Numbered from the stretch's first letter, positions 38,652 through 49,055 are shown. The stretch: 64,000 nucleotides of DNA from Clostridium novyi NT (GCF_000014125.1 NC_008593.1:2232001-2296000); one strand, 5' to 3'. Made by a program: numbers and translations. Notes: generated from the sequence alone by a model not told the origin.

Positions 38652-40301
38652 TTAAGCTTCTCCTAAAAATAACTTAATATCATCTTCTACAGTTCCAATT
38701 CCTGCAATACCAAAGTTCTCAACTAAAACTTTAGCTACATTTGGGGATAAGAATGCAGGTAGAGTTGGTCCTAAGTGAATATTTTTTACTCCTAAATGTA
38801 ATAATGCAAGAAGTACAATTACAGCCTTTTGTTCATACCATGATATATTAAATGAAATTGGAAGTTCATTTATATCTTGAAGTTCAAATACTTCTTTTAA
38901 TTTTAGTGCTATTACTGCTAATGAATATGAATCATTACATTGTCCAGCATCTAAAACTCTTGGAATTCCACCAATATCCCCTAAATCAAGTTTATTGTAT
39001 TTGTATTTAGCACATCCAGCTGTTAATATTACTGTGTCCTTTGGAAGAGCCTTTGCAAAATCACTATAGTAATTTCTAGATTTTGCTCTTCCATCACATC
39101 CTGCCATTACAAAGAATCTTCTTATTGCTCCAGTTTTTACAGCATCAACTATTTTATCCGCTAATGATAATACTGCATTGTGAGCAAATCCTCCAACTAT
39201 TTCTCCTTTTTCAATTTCCATTGGAGATGCGCATCTTTTAGCATGTTCAATAATTTCAGAGAAATCTTTAGCTTTTCCATCTTTTCTATCTTCAATATGT
39301 TTTAATCCTTCAAATGCAACGGCACCTGTTGTATATACTCTATCCTTGTATGACTCCTTTGGTGGCACTAAACAGTTTGTAGTCATTAATATTGGTCCAT
39401 TAAAGCTTTTAAATTCTTCATTTTGTTTCCACCAAGCATTTCCGTAGTTCCCTACAAAATGGTCATACTTTTTAAATTCTGGGTAGTAGTTTGCAGCAAG
39501 CATTTCACTGTGAGTATATACGTCAACTCCAGTTCCTTCTGTTTGCTTTAATAGTTCTTCCATGTCTTTTAGATCATGTCCACTTATTAAAATAGCAGGA
39601 TTATTTCTAACTCCTATATTAACTTTTGTTATTTCAGGATTTCCGTAAGTTTCTGTATTAGCCTTATCTAATAATGCCATTACATCTACTCCAAATTTTC
39701 CACATTCTAAAACTATTCCTATCATTTCATCCACAGATAATGCATTTCTTGTGGATACTAATGCTTTTTTCATAAATGTGTAGATTTCTTCATTTTCATA
39801 TCCTAAGTTATAAGCATGATGTGCATAAGCAGCCATACCCTTTATTCCATATGTTAATAACTCTCTTAAAGATCTAACATCTTCATTTTCAGTAGCAAGT
39901 ATACCTACAGTAGCTGCTTTTGCTTCAAATTCCTCTACGCTTATTCCCTTCCATAATGCACAATCATCTTTTATATCATCTATTTGTACATTATTTTTAA
40001 CTAACTCATCTTTGATAGAATCTCTTAACCCTATAGCATCTTTTATTCTAGCTATAAAATCTTCTCTACTAAAGTTTGCATTAGTTATTGTTGAAAATAA
40101 TGCATCCATTATAAATTTATTTACTTCATTATTTTTGATTCCAGCTTCTTCTGCTTTTAAATCATATATTGAAATTCCCTTAACTACATAAATTAATAAA
40201 TCTTGAAGATTTGCAACATCTGAAGTTTTACCACATACCCCTCTTGAAGTACATCCTTTGCATCCAGCTGTTTCTTGACATTGATAACAAAACATACTCA
40301 T
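38652..40301 (-). CDS. hcp: Hybrid cluster protein (hydroxylamine/NO reductase)
   Basis: This 549-residue protein has an N-terminal FeS ligand set [23 protein letters not shown] (C5, C8, C17 and C23, with an extra C14). Later motifs include [46 protein letters not shown] and [10 protein letters not shown], which supply the hybrid Fe-S-O cluster ligands. Hcp detoxifies NO or hydroxylamine in anaerobes. The palindromic operator lies 85 bases before its ATG. Confidence 0.97.
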   Translation of the reverse strand: MSMFCYQCQETAGCKGCTSRGVCGKTSDVANLQDLLIYVVKGISIYDLKAEEAGIKNNEVNKFIMDALFSTITNANFSREDFIARIKDAIGLRDSIKDELVKNNVQIDDIKDDCALWKGISVEEFEAKAATVGILATENEDVRSLRELLTYGIKGMAAYAHHAYNLGYENEEIYTFMKKALVSTRNALSVDEMIGIVLECGKFGVDVMALLDKANTETYGNPEITKVNIGVRNNPAILISGHDLKDMEELLKQTEGTGVDVYTHSEMLAANYYPEFKKYDHFVGNYGNAWWKQNEEFKSFNGPILMTTNCLVPPKESYKDRVYTTGAVAFEGLKHIEDRKDGKAKDFSEIIEHAKRCASPMEIEKGEIVGGFAHNAVLSLADKIVDAVKTGAIRRFFVMAGCDGRAKSRNYYSDFAKALPKDTVILTAGCAKYKYNKLDLGDIGGIPRVLDAGQCNDSYSLAVIALKLKEVFELQDINELPISFNISWYEQKAVIVLLALLHLGVKNIHLGPTLPAFLSPNVAKVLVENFGIAGIGTVEDDIKLFLGEA

Positions 40302-40385
40302 ATTAATATTACCTCCTATATAATAAACAAATTATTTTTTCCTCGTGACATGAGTTTATTATACGGAGTACTTTAAAAGATTTAT

Positions 40386-40399
40386 GTAACTTATGTTAC
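40386..40399. promoter_or_regulatory. Palindromic operator upstream of hcp
   Basis: GTAACTTATGTTAC on the plus strand (GTAACATAAGTTAC on the minus) matches the 37901-37914 site at 13 of 14 bases when read as GTAACnTAAGTTAC. It lies 85 bases upstream of the hcp start and 25 bases past the stop of the upstream chemoreceptor gene. Confidence 0.7.
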
Positions 40400-40423
40400 C
40401 ATTTAAAAATTTATATAAAATTT

Positions 40424-41887
40424 TTAAAACACTGATTTTCCTTCCTGTGTTAATTTATTAGATATTTCTTTCATTTTATCAAATTTATTTATAATATCTT
40501 CAGATAGCTTTTTAGCCTCACTAGCATGATTTAGTGCATCTTTTTTATTATTTTTTTCTATATCATTCATAACAATATGTCCAATACCATGTAGTTTGTC
40601 ATGTATTTCATCTACTTCATTCCATATTTTTAGAATTTCTTCATTTTTAGGTTTTACGGAATGATAAAAATGTCCAAATCCGCATTTTTGTCCATCTATT
40701 TGTAGTGGTTTTATATCCATACTATTAGCCATCTCTTTAAGAGTATCTACCCACTTCCCGTGAGCAATTATTGCATTGTCTAAGTTAGCTATTAAATCTT
40801 CATTTGAAATCTTAAAATAGTCAATTTTATTTAACTGTCCTGTGAGCTTAGATAAATCAGAAACATCATTTTCTATTACTTCTAATTCATTTGATATTTC
40901 CTTTATTTTGTTTGATTTTTCACCTACCTTCTCTGCTACACTAGCTAAATTTTCAGTATCCTTACTAATAGAACTAACTGTTGCTCCTATTTCCTCACTT
41001 ACTGCTGTTAATTCCTCCATATTAGACGACATAACTGTAATTTCATCTGTTACTTGTTCTACTAATTCTTTACTTTCCTTAAATGATAATGACATTTTAT
41101 TTGTGTATTCATTTATTTCATCAATGGACTTTAGAGTATTTTTAACTCCCTCATTACTATTCTTATATCCGTCTTCTATCTTTTTCATAAAATCTACAAT
41201 GAACTTTAACTGTTCCTTTGTATTTTCTGATAATTTTTTTATTTCTTCGGCTACAACCGCAAAACCCTTTCCATTTTCTCCTGCCCTTGCAGCCTCAATG
41301 CTAGCATTTAAAGCTAATAAATTAGTATCTGATGCTGTCTTATCTATACCAGCTACAATTTCACTCATATTTTTAATTATTGATGATAAATTTTCCATAC
41401 TTTCTGACATAACTTTAGAATTATTAATAATATCTTCATTAGCCATATTCATATTTTTAAGTATCTTATCATTCTCATCTAATGACTTTGAAACCTTTTT
41501 GGAATTATCAGCTATTATAGATATAGCATCAGAGTTAGATGCTATTGATGATGCAGACTCATTTATACTTGCACTACACTCTTCCATAGCTGATAATAAA
41601 TTTTCACTAGAATCTTTTAATATATTTGATATATCTGTTAACTCTTCTGATTGATAATTTAATCTAACATTAAAATTACTTATATAAGTAGTTATATTTA
41701 ATATACCTTTTATGATTATTTTTACTGATTTTGCTCCATAAAGTATACCCTTTAATATTTTTATAATGCTAGATACATCGGAATTATCTATTTTCTTTTC
41801 CTCATTTTCTAATGCTAATTCATCACACTTTTTAAAATGACTTACTATATCTTTTAACTGAGATTTAATCTGTGAACATTTAAACAT
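40424..41887 (-). CDS. Soluble chemoreceptor with C-terminal CZB (zinc-binding) domain
   Basis: This 487-residue protein has an N-terminal helical region (about 1-90), the signalling hairpin with the tip [20 protein letters not shown], and a C-terminal CZB domain (about residues 370-450) with [26 protein letters not shown] and KLHGIGH. The His and Cys of CZB bind zinc; family members sense zinc or hypochlorous acid. It lacks strong membrane segments, although residues 55-70 are mildly hydrophobic. It lies just upstream of hcp on the same strand. Confidence 0.88.
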   Translation of the reverse strand: MFKCSQIKSQLKDIVSHFKKCDELALENEEKKIDNSDVSSIIKILKGILYGAKSVKIIIKGILNITTYISNFNVRLNYQSEELTDISNILKDSSENLLSAMEECSASINESASSIASNSDAISIIADNSKKVSKSLDENDKILKNMNMANEDIINNSKVMSESMENLSSIIKNMSEIVAGIDKTASDTNLLALNASIEAARAGENGKGFAVVAEEIKKLSENTKEQLKFIVDFMKKIEDGYKNSNEGVKNTLKSIDEINEYTNKMSLSFKESKELVEQVTDEITVMSSNMEELTAVSEEIGATVSSISKDTENLASVAEKVGEKSNKIKEISNELEVIENDVSDLSKLTGQLNKIDYFKISNEDLIANLDNAIIAHGKWVDTLKEMANSMDIKPLQIDGQKCGFGHFYHSVKPKNEEILKIWNEVDEIHDKLHGIGHIVMNDIEKNNKKDALNHASEAKKLSEDIINKFDKMKEISNKLTQEGKSVF

Positions 41888-42094
41888 CTTTTATCCCCCT
41901 AATAAATTAATATTTCAAATGAACATATTTAATATTTATTGCTAATTTGTTAAAACTTTATGATTTATTCCAATATGATGCAATTATATACTATATATTA
42001 CATAACAATCATTATTATTGCAATATTTTTTTAATTATTCTAATTTATTTACAATAAATTCATTACCTTATATACCTTTTTATGTTACAATAAA

Positions 42095-42124
42095 TTACTT
42101 TTTATATTACAATCATGTTATAAT
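42095..42124 (+). promoter_or_regulatory. Promoter candidate for the P-type ATPase
   Basis: TTACTT (42095-42100), 18 bases, TATAAT (42119-42124), 33 bases upstream of the ATG. The rest of the 269-base intergenic gap is AT-rich with no other clear element. Confidence 0.4.
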
Positions 42125-42156
42125 TTATTCTATACACTAAAAAAAAGGGTGATGAT

Positions 42157-44895
42157 ATGAAATACTTTAAAGAAAAAACTTCTAATGTGTTAAAAGAACT
42201 AGAAGTAGATTCAGACAAAGGCTTATCTAATTCGGAAGCTAAATCCAGATTAGAAAAATACGGCCCTAATGAATTCACCAAGCAAGAAAAAGGTTCTATT
42301 TGGGACGATATTAAAGATGCATTAACAGAACCTATGATGATAATTCTTCTAATAGCTGCTGTTGTAAGTGCTATTATTGGAGAATTTCAAGATGCGATTG
42401 GTATTGTTTGTGCTGTAGCTATTGGTATCGCTATTGGTATCGTAACTGAAGGTAAATCTCAAAAGGCAGCAGAAGCTCTATCAAAAATGACAGAAAACAT
42501 AGAAGTTAAAGTTATGCGTAATGGGAAAATCATTCAAATAAGCAAAAACGATTTAGTTCCTGGAGACATAGTTTTTGTTGAAATGGGTGATATGGTTCCT
42601 GCCGATGGTAGACTTATTGAAAGTATTGATTTAAAAGTTAGAGAAGATATGCTAACTGGTGAATCGGAAGATGTTTCTAAAAAAGCAGATATTACTGTTG
42701 ATATGACTACTATTGAAAGTAAAGGCAAAACTATAGTACAAGACCCAATACCAGCAAAACAAATTAATATGGTATTTGGTGGTACTCTTATTGCTTATGG
42801 AAGAGGAAAATTCGTAGTTACAGCTACCGGTGATTCTTCTGAAATGGGTAGAATTGCGAAAAACCTTGATGATGGCGATAATGAAACTCCACTTCAAGTT
42901 AAATTAGGTGATTTAGGTTCAAAAATTTCAAAAGTATCTAGTGCCATTGCAGGTATTCTTTTTATAATAATGCTTGTAAAATTAATCATGGCTCATACTC
43001 TACATATTGATACATCAGGAATAGTTCCTTTCCTTGATTCTATTGAACCTATAAAAACTGCATTTGTAGTTTGTGTAGCATTAATAGTTGCAGCAGTTCC
43101 TGAAGGACTTCCAACAATGATTAATATGACACTTGCTATAACAATGCAAAAAATGGCTAAAATAAATGCCCTTGTAACTAAAAAGGAAGCATGTGAAACA
43201 ATCGGTTCAGTTAGTGTTATTTGTTCTGATAAAACTGGTACTTTAACACAAAACAGAATGACTGTTGAAAAAGTTTATGTTAACGGTAAATTTGTTGAAA
43301 GAAACGAATTAAGCAGAGGTAGCAATTACTTTATAGATAACTGCTTAATCAACTCAACTGCCGATATAGAAAAAAATGATGATGAAGTTAAATATTTAGG
43401 AAGCGCAACTGAATGTGCATTACTTTTATACAATGATTCTTATGATTATATAAAAGAAAGAGAAAATAGTAACATAATGCATCAAATTCCTTTTACATCA
43501 AAGCGTAAAAGAATGTCTACAATTATAAATGAAGAAAATAATTGTACTGTTTTAACTAAAGGTGCTCCTGAAGTTATTTTAGATTTGTGTGCTTATGAAA
43601 ACATAAATAATGAAATAGTAAAATTAACTGATGAGAGAAAAAGTGAAATCTTATGTGCAATAGAAAGTCTTCAAAAGAAATTTATGCGTGTACTTGGATT
43701 TTCATATAGAAGCATTGAAGCTGAAGTTGCAATGTCAACAGAAGCTGGTGTAATTGAAAATCATTTAGTATTTACAGGATTTGTTGGTATAAAAGATCCT
43801 CTAAGACCTGAAGTTTCAGATGCCGTTAGAATAGCAAAAGAAGCTGGGGTTTCAACTAAAATGCTTACTGGTGATAATATAAACACTGCTATTGCAATTG
43901 GAGAAGAACTTGGATTATTAGAAAATGGTCTAAGAGCTGTTGAATCAAGTTATATTGATACCCTATCTGATGAAGAATTAAGAGAAGAAATTAAAACAAT
44001 TGCCATAGTTGCTCGTTCAAAACCAGACACAAAAATGAGAATTGTACAAGCATTACAAAATAATAATGAAGTAGTTGCAGTTACAGGTGATGGTATCAAT
44101 GATGCCCCTGCCCTTACAAAAGCCGATGTAGGTATTGCAATGGGTATTGCAGGAACTGAAGTTTCTAAAAATGCAGCTGATATTATACTAACAGACGATA
44201 GTTTTGGAACAATAGTTAGAGGAATTAAATGGGGTCGTGGAATATATGAAAACTTCCAAAGATTTATTCAATTCCAAATCACAGTTAATATAGTAGCCTT
44301 CTTAACTGCTATTTTATCTGTAATATTTGACTTTGAAATGCCTTTTACAACAATACAATTGTTGTGGGTAAATATAATAATGGATGGTCCTCCAGCTCTT
44401 TCTTTAGGACTTGAACCTGTCCGTGATATTGTTTTAAAGAGAAAACCTGTAAATAGAAACTCTAGCATAATTACTAAAAATATGCTAATAACTATGATTT
44501 TAAACGCTATATATATAACAGCAGTAATAATGATACAAATGGTATTTAATCCACTTGGAGCAGAAGTTCCTCCAGCAGGATTTAAGGGACCAAACGAAAT
44601 GGAAACTGTTTTATTTGCCCTATTTGCTTTCAACGCATTATTTAATGCATTTAACTGTAGAGAATTTGGTACAAACAGTATATTCCCTTACTTCAAAAAC
44701 AATAAAGTAGCACTACAAATAATAGGAATTACAGCTGTAGTTCAAATTATTATAACAGAATTATTCTCAGGATTCTTTAACGCTGTTTCATTAAGTCCTA
44801 TTATGTGGATTAAAGTTATACTAACTTCTTGTTTAGTAATAGTTATAAATGAAGTTATAAAATTAATAATTAGAACAACAAAAAAAGCCTCTTAA
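42157..44895 (+). CDS. Calcium-translocating P-type ATPase (P2 type)
   Basis: This 912-residue membrane pump has a full P2-ATPase layout. It includes an N-terminal cation-ATPase domain, M1-M2 (about 57-98), the actuator loop TGES (167-170), M3-M4 with AAVPEGLPT (about 312-320), and the phosphorylation site CSDKTGTLT (D358). The hinge is MLTGDN and VTGDGINDAPAL, followed by six C-terminal membrane segments. PEGL in M4 and NxxxD-like residues in M5-M6 suit Ca2+ export. It is not in an operon. Confidence 0.95.
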   Translation: MKYFKEKTSNVLKELEVDSDKGLSNSEAKSRLEKYGPNEFTKQEKGSIWDDIKDALTEPMMIILLIAAVVSAIIGEFQDAIGIVCAVAIGIAIGIVTEGKSQKAAEALSKMTENIEVKVMRNGKIIQISKNDLVPGDIVFVEMGDMVPADGRLIESIDLKVREDMLTGESEDVSKKADITVDMTTIESKGKTIVQDPIPAKQINMVFGGTLIAYGRGKFVVTATGDSSEMGRIAKNLDDGDNETPLQVKLGDLGSKISKVSSAIAGILFIIMLVKLIMAHTLHIDTSGIVPFLDSIEPIKTAFVVCVALIVAAVPEGLPTMINMTLAITMQKMAKINALVTKKEACETIGSVSVICSDKTGTLTQNRMTVEKVYVNGKFVERNELSRGSNYFIDNCLINSTADIEKNDDEVKYLGSATECALLLYNDSYDYIKERENSNIMHQIPFTSKRKRMSTIINEENNCTVLTKGAPEVILDLCAYENINNEIVKLTDERKSEILCAIESLQKKFMRVLGFSYRSIEAEVAMSTEAGVIENHLVFTGFVGIKDPLRPEVSDAVRIAKEAGVSTKMLTGDNINTAIAIGEELGLLENGLRAVESSYIDTLSDEELREEIKTIAIVARSKPDTKMRIVQALQNNNEVVAVTGDGINDAPALTKADVGIAMGIAGTEVSKNAADIILTDDSFGTIVRGIKWGRGIYENFQRFIQFQITVNIVAFLTAILSVIFDFEMPFTTIQLLWVNIIMDGPPALSLGLEPVRDIVLKRKPVNRNSSIITKNMLITMILNAIYITAVIMIQMVFNPLGAEVPPAGFKGPNEMETVLFALFAFNALFNAFNCREFGTNSIFPYFKNNKVALQIIGITAVVQIIITELFSGFFNAVSLSPIMWIKVILTSCLVIVINEVIKLIIRTTKKAS

Positions 44896-44909
44896 TCAGG
44901 GGCTTTTTT
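44881..44909 (+). terminator. Terminator after the P-type ATPase
   Basis: An 11-bp stem AAAAAAGCCTC/GGGGCTTTTTT (44881-44891 with 44899-44909), ending in a T-run. It overlaps the last codons and stop. Confidence 0.9.
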
Positions 44910-44997
44910 TATTATGGTTTTTTTGAAAAGGATTTTACAATTTTTTGTAGAATTACTAAATTACCATTTTAAAATATAAATTTAAGGAGGACTGCTC

Positions 44998-46023
44998 ATG
45001 TCTTTAAAGAAAAATAGTCTTTTGATTTCTATGATTGTAAGTTCATCAGTATTATTTTCATCCTTCTCAGCATTTGCAACAGATACAACATATAAGGTAA
45101 AACCAGGTGATACTTTAAGAAAAATAAGTTCAAAGTATCATATGACCTGGAAACGCTTAGCAAAATTAAATAACATAAAAAGTCCATATCTCATATTCCC
45201 AGATCAAATACTAAAACTTCAAGAAAACGCACAAATACCAGTACCAGCTCCAGTATGCAAACCAGAACCTAAACAAGCAAAAATAACTCAAAAAGATTTA
45301 AATGAACAATTAGTAATGGCAGAACTATGGATGCAAACTTCTGCTGAATATAGAGCTTTATGTTATCAAGCATATAACACTGCTAAAGTTATTGTGGATC
45401 AAAATGTATCTTCATTTAAAAAAGGCGATAAGCCCTTAGCATTAATTACAGATTGTGATGAAACAGTTATTGAAAATAGCATATATGATGCTGGATTTAT
45501 AGATCATAATGATTGTCATAATAATGATAACTGGCCTAAATGGGTTAATGCAGCTGAAGGAAAAGCTATGCCTGGTGCAAAGGAATTTTTAGACTACGCT
45601 CACAGTAAAGGCATTGAAATATTTTATGTAACAGGTAGAGATGAAGAGAACTCTTTAGATGGAACAATGAAAAATCTTGAAAAAGTAGGTTTCCCTTGCG
45701 TTGATAAATATCATATGCGCTTAAAAACAACTACAGGAAACAAAGAACCTAGAATGCAAGAAATCGAAAAAAAATATAACGTTATAATATATATGGGCGA
45801 TGATGCAGGTGATTTTCCAGTTGGCTCATATCATAAAGATATGAAAACTCGTAATTCCTTAGTAGATAATCATAAATCTGAATTTGGTTCTAAATTTATA
45901 GTTCTTCCGAATCCAACTTATGGTCATTGGGAATCATCTCTTGCTAAAAACTATTGGAAACTAACTCCAGAACAAAAAAATGCTTTAAGAAAAGAACTTA
46001 TAAAAAGATGGAGAGCAGATTAA
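44998..46023 (+). CDS. Secreted LysM-acid phosphatase (class C, HAD IIIB) fusion
   Basis: This 341-residue protein has an export signal (about residues 1-27, cleavage near AFA-TDT), a LysM domain (about 31-75; YKVKPGDTLRKISSKYHM) for cell-wall binding, and a proline linker (80-95). The catalytic domain has TDCDETVIENS (D152 and D154), WPKWVNAAEGKAMPGA, FYVTGRDEENS and YMGDDAGDF. Class C acid phosphatases such as P4 are usually lipoproteins; here LysM seems to replace the lipid anchor. It probably removes phosphate from nucleotides at the wall. Confidence 0.9.
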   Translation: MSLKKNSLLISMIVSSSVLFSSFSAFATDTTYKVKPGDTLRKISSKYHMTWKRLAKLNNIKSPYLIFPDQILKLQENAQIPVPAPVCKPEPKQAKITQKDLNEQLVMAELWMQTSAEYRALCYQAYNTAKVIVDQNVSSFKKGDKPLALITDCDETVIENSIYDAGFIDHNDCHNNDNWPKWVNAAEGKAMPGAKEFLDYAHSKGIEIFYVTGRDEENSLDGTMKNLEKVGFPCVDKYHMRLKTTTGNKEPRMQEIEKKYNVIIYMGDDAGDFPVGSYHKDMKTRNSLVDNHKSEFGSKFIVLPNPTYGHWESSLAKNYWKLTPEQKNALRKELIKRWRAD

Positions 46024-46031
46024 GATAAAAT

Positions 46032-46061
46032 AAATAAAAGCCTAAATAAAGGCTTTTATTT
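46032..46061. terminator. Terminator after the LysM phosphatase
   Basis: An 11-bp stem AAATAAAAGCC/GGCTTTTATTT (46032-46042 with 46051-46061), followed by ATTTTAATT. It also lies between convergent genes, 16 bases past the SASP-like stop. Confidence 0.85.
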
Positions 46062-46077
46062 ATTTTAATTATAACAT

Positions 46078-46401
46078 TTATTGCATTTGGTTATTTCCTT
46101 TATTCATTGCAGATTTAGCATTTTCTTCTTTTACTTGTGCAAGTACATTTGCATCATTACTTATTGCTGCTGAAGATGTCATAGCATTATTTGTTACAGA
46201 ATTATTCATAGATGCATTATTCATGTTTGCCATTGAATTTGTTGCATTAGCAGCTGATTGAGCATTTTGTTGTTTAACTTCTTCTAATGGAGATCCATAT
46301 GCCATGTTATTCATATTAGGAGCTGCATTAGCAGAAGTTCCTGCCTTTTGAGCTGATTGCTTATTTAATTCTTTAGTTTCTTTTAAATAATCATTATTCA
46401 T
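46078..46401 (-). CDS. Asn/Ala/Met-rich small protein with three SASP-gamma-like repeats
   Basis: This 107-residue hydrophilic protein has three copies of a 12-residue motif: LKETKELNKQSA (6-17), LEEVKQQNAQSA (39-50) and LAQVKEENAKSA (87-98), giving L-x-x-[TV]-K-x-x-N-x-x-S-A. The spacers are rich in N, M, A and S. The motif is strikingly like the QQVRKQNQQSA repeat of gamma-type small acid-soluble spore proteins of Bacillus, which serve as an amino acid store. No SASP alpha/beta signature is present. AGGGAG precedes the ATG. Family assignment is an inference. Confidence 0.65.
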   Translation of the reverse strand: MNNDYLKETKELNKQSAQKAGTSANAAPNMNNMAYGSPLEEVKQQNAQSAANATNSMANMNNASMNNSVTNNAMTSSAAISNDANVLAQVKEENAKSAMNKGNNQMQ

Positions 46402-46545
46402 CAGTAAAAATCTCCCTTCTAATCACTTAAAATACTAAATCCTTTTGTCCTGCCATCATGTCTACAATGATATCTTCTCCATTTTTATAAAATGGTATGC
46501 TGAAAATAAATTGCAACAATGTCTAAAGAAGTTAATATTTTTATT

Positions 46546-47358
46546 TTATAAATATTCATCATATTTATGTTTTTCTTTTAATAAATTTACTAAATGTTTA
46601 ATCTCTTGGTCTCGATTTTTATCCATTACTAAAAGAACATCACCTGCATCTACTATAATCAAATCCTTTATTCCAAAACCTATTATCAATTTTTCTTTAC
46701 CTAAAACAAAACAGTTTTCACTTTGCTCTAAAAATGTTTTTCCCTTTATACTATTTCCTCTATAATTCTCAGCAAATCTAGCCATAGCTGAAAAACTGCC
46801 AATATCATCCCATTGAAACTCACTTTTAATAACGTAAGCTTTTCTAGTCTTTTGCATTATTCCAAAATCTACTGATATACCTTCTATTAAGTCATATTGT
46901 CTATTTATAGTTTTTTCTTCTTCATCTGTTCCTATTGTTTTATATACTTCCATTAGACAATTATACATTTCAGGAAGATATTTTTGCATCTCCCTTAAGT
47001 ATACATCTGCTCTCCACACAAACATCCCGCTATTCCATAAGTAATTACCATCCATGAGAAAATCTTTTGCAATTTCTAAATTAGGTTTTTCTGTAAACCT
47101 AGTTACTTTAAATGTAGGAATATTTCCTCTAACTCTATTTCCCATTTGAATATATCCATATCCTGTTTCGGGTCTTGTGGGTTTTATTCCTATTGTTATA
47201 AGCCCTCTTCTTCTTTCAGCAATTTCTACAGCTTGTTTTACAGTTTCCACAAATATAGATTCTTGATTTATAAAGTGATCCGATGGAAGCACCACCATTA
47301 TAGCATCTTTATCTTTTTTCAAAAGTTTAATTGCAGAAAGCCCTATACATGTAGCGGT
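46546..47358 (-). pseudogene. manC: Mannose-1-phosphate guanylyltransferase, 3' fragment (C-terminal part)
   Basis: The 271 codons read ATCIGLSAIKL, then KKDKDAIMVVLPSDHFI through FTEKPNLEIAKDFL, YLWNSGMFVWRA and FQWDDIGSF: most of the nucleotidyltransferase domain of GDP-mannose pyrophosphorylase without the N-terminal signature. The codon at 47356-47358 (Thr) is the join to the fragment at 51022-51285. No ATG or ribosome site fits this fragment alone; a TTG at 47322 could be used weakly. The intact enzyme makes GDP-mannose from mannose-1-phosphate and GTP. Confidence 0.9.
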
Positions 47359-47363
47359 CTCTT
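47356..47363. repeat. Left attachment repeat (GGTCTCTT)
   Basis: This 8-bp direct repeat at the left junction of the insertion lies between manC sequence (47355 and below) and element sequence. The identical octamer is at 51028-51035. Beyond it inside the element lies ATAGGTC (47374-47380), the mirror of GACCTAT near the other end. Confidence 0.85.
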
Positions 47364-47476
47364 ACTTGTGGTTATAGGTCTTTAAGTATTCTTCTAATAC
47401 CTTATTATTTCTAATAGAAACCATATAAGAACCAAAATGTAAATTTTACTTTTTAATTAAATATACCTGTGATAAA

Positions 47477-49051
47477 CTAATGTAAATCATTGCTTTTAAA
47501 TTTATAACATATATCTATAACTTTACATTTTCTTTCTTTATCCTCCGAAACAACAATTCTGTCTACTAAATTTTCCAAAATAAACCTATCTAAATCCTTA
47601 AAAGATAATATTTCATCTATAAAATTTTTATAATAATTATATATTTCTTGTTCCTGAACTTTAAAATCATTTGATTCAATTTTATTAATTAATTTATTTT
47701 TTTTATTTATTATATTTTCTTGTTTCTGCTCAATAATGGTTACTAGCATTGTAAAGTTTCTATAGTTAATAGCCCCATTAAGCTTGTCATTATATATCTT
47801 TTGAATTTTTCCATCAAGTTTATCTAGTTGCTTATTTAAACACTCTAGTTTTTTTTCATAATTATTGTCGCCCTTTATTTTTTCTCTTAATAATTCATAT
47901 ACTTCTTCCATATCATTAATTTCCAGGACATGTCTTCTTAAATCATTAAGAATAGCTGTTTTTAAGTATTCTTCTTTTATGGAATGAGCTGTGCATTTCC
48001 CTCCACCTCTTTGGCTATTAGTACATTTATAACCTTTAAACTTTGTTCTATAGCTCATACTTCCTTTGCATTCATTACATTTAAGTACACCTGAAAACAA
48101 ATGCACATTACCGTCTTTGTGCCTAAACTTTTTCCTTCTTTCATTTATAATTTCTTGTACTTTTTTAAAAGTTTTCTTTGAAATTATTCCTTTGAATTCT
48201 TTTCCTATAATCCATTGATCTTTTGATGTTATCTTTACTTTTTTGATTTTGTAACTTACCTTTTTCCATCTTCCTTGAACCATAATCCCAGCATATTTAG
48301 GATTAGTTAATATATATCTTATGGTGTTCCCACTCCATTTTTTTGATTTACCTTTAGTAGCATTCTTAACATTAGCAGAAGGTGGCTCTATGCCTTTATT
48401 GTTTAGATATGTTGCTATTTTCCCCATACCATAACCTTGTATATATAAACTGAATATTTCTCTAACAATATCAGTTGTTTCATCTTCTTTAGGTACAAGC
48501 TTTATACTCTTTATTTCTCCTTCATAAGTTGTCTCAAATTTATAACCATATGGAGGTTTACTTGCAATTGAAGAACCTCTAATCATTCTTTGCCTTAATC
48601 CATCTCTTGTTCTTTTAGAACAGTCTTTAATATACATTTCATTTAATATGTTTTTAAAAGGTACGATGTCATCAACCTCATTTATTGTATCTACATTGTC
48701 TAAAACAGATACAAACCTTACTCCCTTTTCTTTAAAATAATCTTCAAGATAATATCCTGCAACTATATAATTTCTTGCAAACCTAGATAAATCTCTTGTT
48801 AAAACCATATTTATTTTTCCACAGTCTATATCTTCTTTCATTTTTATAAAGCTTTTTCTATTAAAGTTTGATCCCGAAAATCCATAATCCTCATATACTT
48901 CTTTTAAATTATATATATCTTCTTTACCACTTTTATTCTTTTCCATGATCCATTTTTTAAGTCCCTGAATTTGCGCAGGTATTGATTCGGATTGTTCTTT
49001 TTTATCAGTAGATACTCTTGCATATATTGCTACATTCCAAACTTTTTTCAT
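47477..49051 (-). CDS. Large serine recombinase (site-specific integrase/excisionase)
   Basis: This 524-residue protein has an N-terminal resolvase catalytic domain with YARVSTDKKEQSES (nucleophile S14) and LTRDLSRFARN, and the recombinase domain (about 175-290; GYGMGKIATYLNNKGI, YILTNPKYAGIM). A zinc-ribbon with CNECKGSMSY and KGYKC ... GGGKC follows, then a long C-terminal coiled coil (about 395-470). AAGGAG before the ATG lies at the end of the 56-codon ORF. It is close to the left attachment site, as typical of such elements. Confidence 0.96.
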   Translation of the reverse strand: MKKVWNVAIYARVSTDKKEQSESIPAQIQGLKKWIMEKNKSGKEDIYNLKEVYEDYGFSGSNFNRKSFIKMKEDIDCGKINMVLTRDLSRFARNYIVAGYYLEDYFKEKGVRFVSVLDNVDTINEVDDIVPFKNILNEMYIKDCSKRTRDGLRQRMIRGSSIASKPPYGYKFETTYEGEIKSIKLVPKEDETTDIVREIFSLYIQGYGMGKIATYLNNKGIEPPSANVKNATKGKSKKWSGNTIRYILTNPKYAGIMVQGRWKKVSYKIKKVKITSKDQWIIGKEFKGIISKKTFKKVQEIINERRKKFRHKDGNVHLFSGVLKCNECKGSMSYRTKFKGYKCTNSQRGGGKCTAHSIKEEYLKTAILNDLRRHVLEINDMEEVYELLREKIKGDNNYEKKLECLNKQLDKLDGKIQKIYNDKLNGAINYRNFTMLVTIIEQKQENIINKKNKLINKIESNDFKVQEQEIYNYYKNFIDEILSFKDLDRFILENLVDRIVVSEDKERKCKVIDICYKFKSNDLH

Positions 49052-49055
49052 GCAA

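Noticed and set aside
40402..40432. Terminator after the CZB chemoreceptor
   Set aside because: The inverted repeat there is only A and T, so a stable hairpin is doubtful.
40842..41654. 270-codon plus-strand ORF
   Set aside because: Lies antisense to the CZB chemoreceptor, has Ser/Phe/Ile-rich mirror composition of the real gene and no ribosome site.
46402..46500. Sigma-G promoter for the SASP-like gene
   Set aside because: CATTGTA fits the -10 consensus but no -35 at the right distance was seen.
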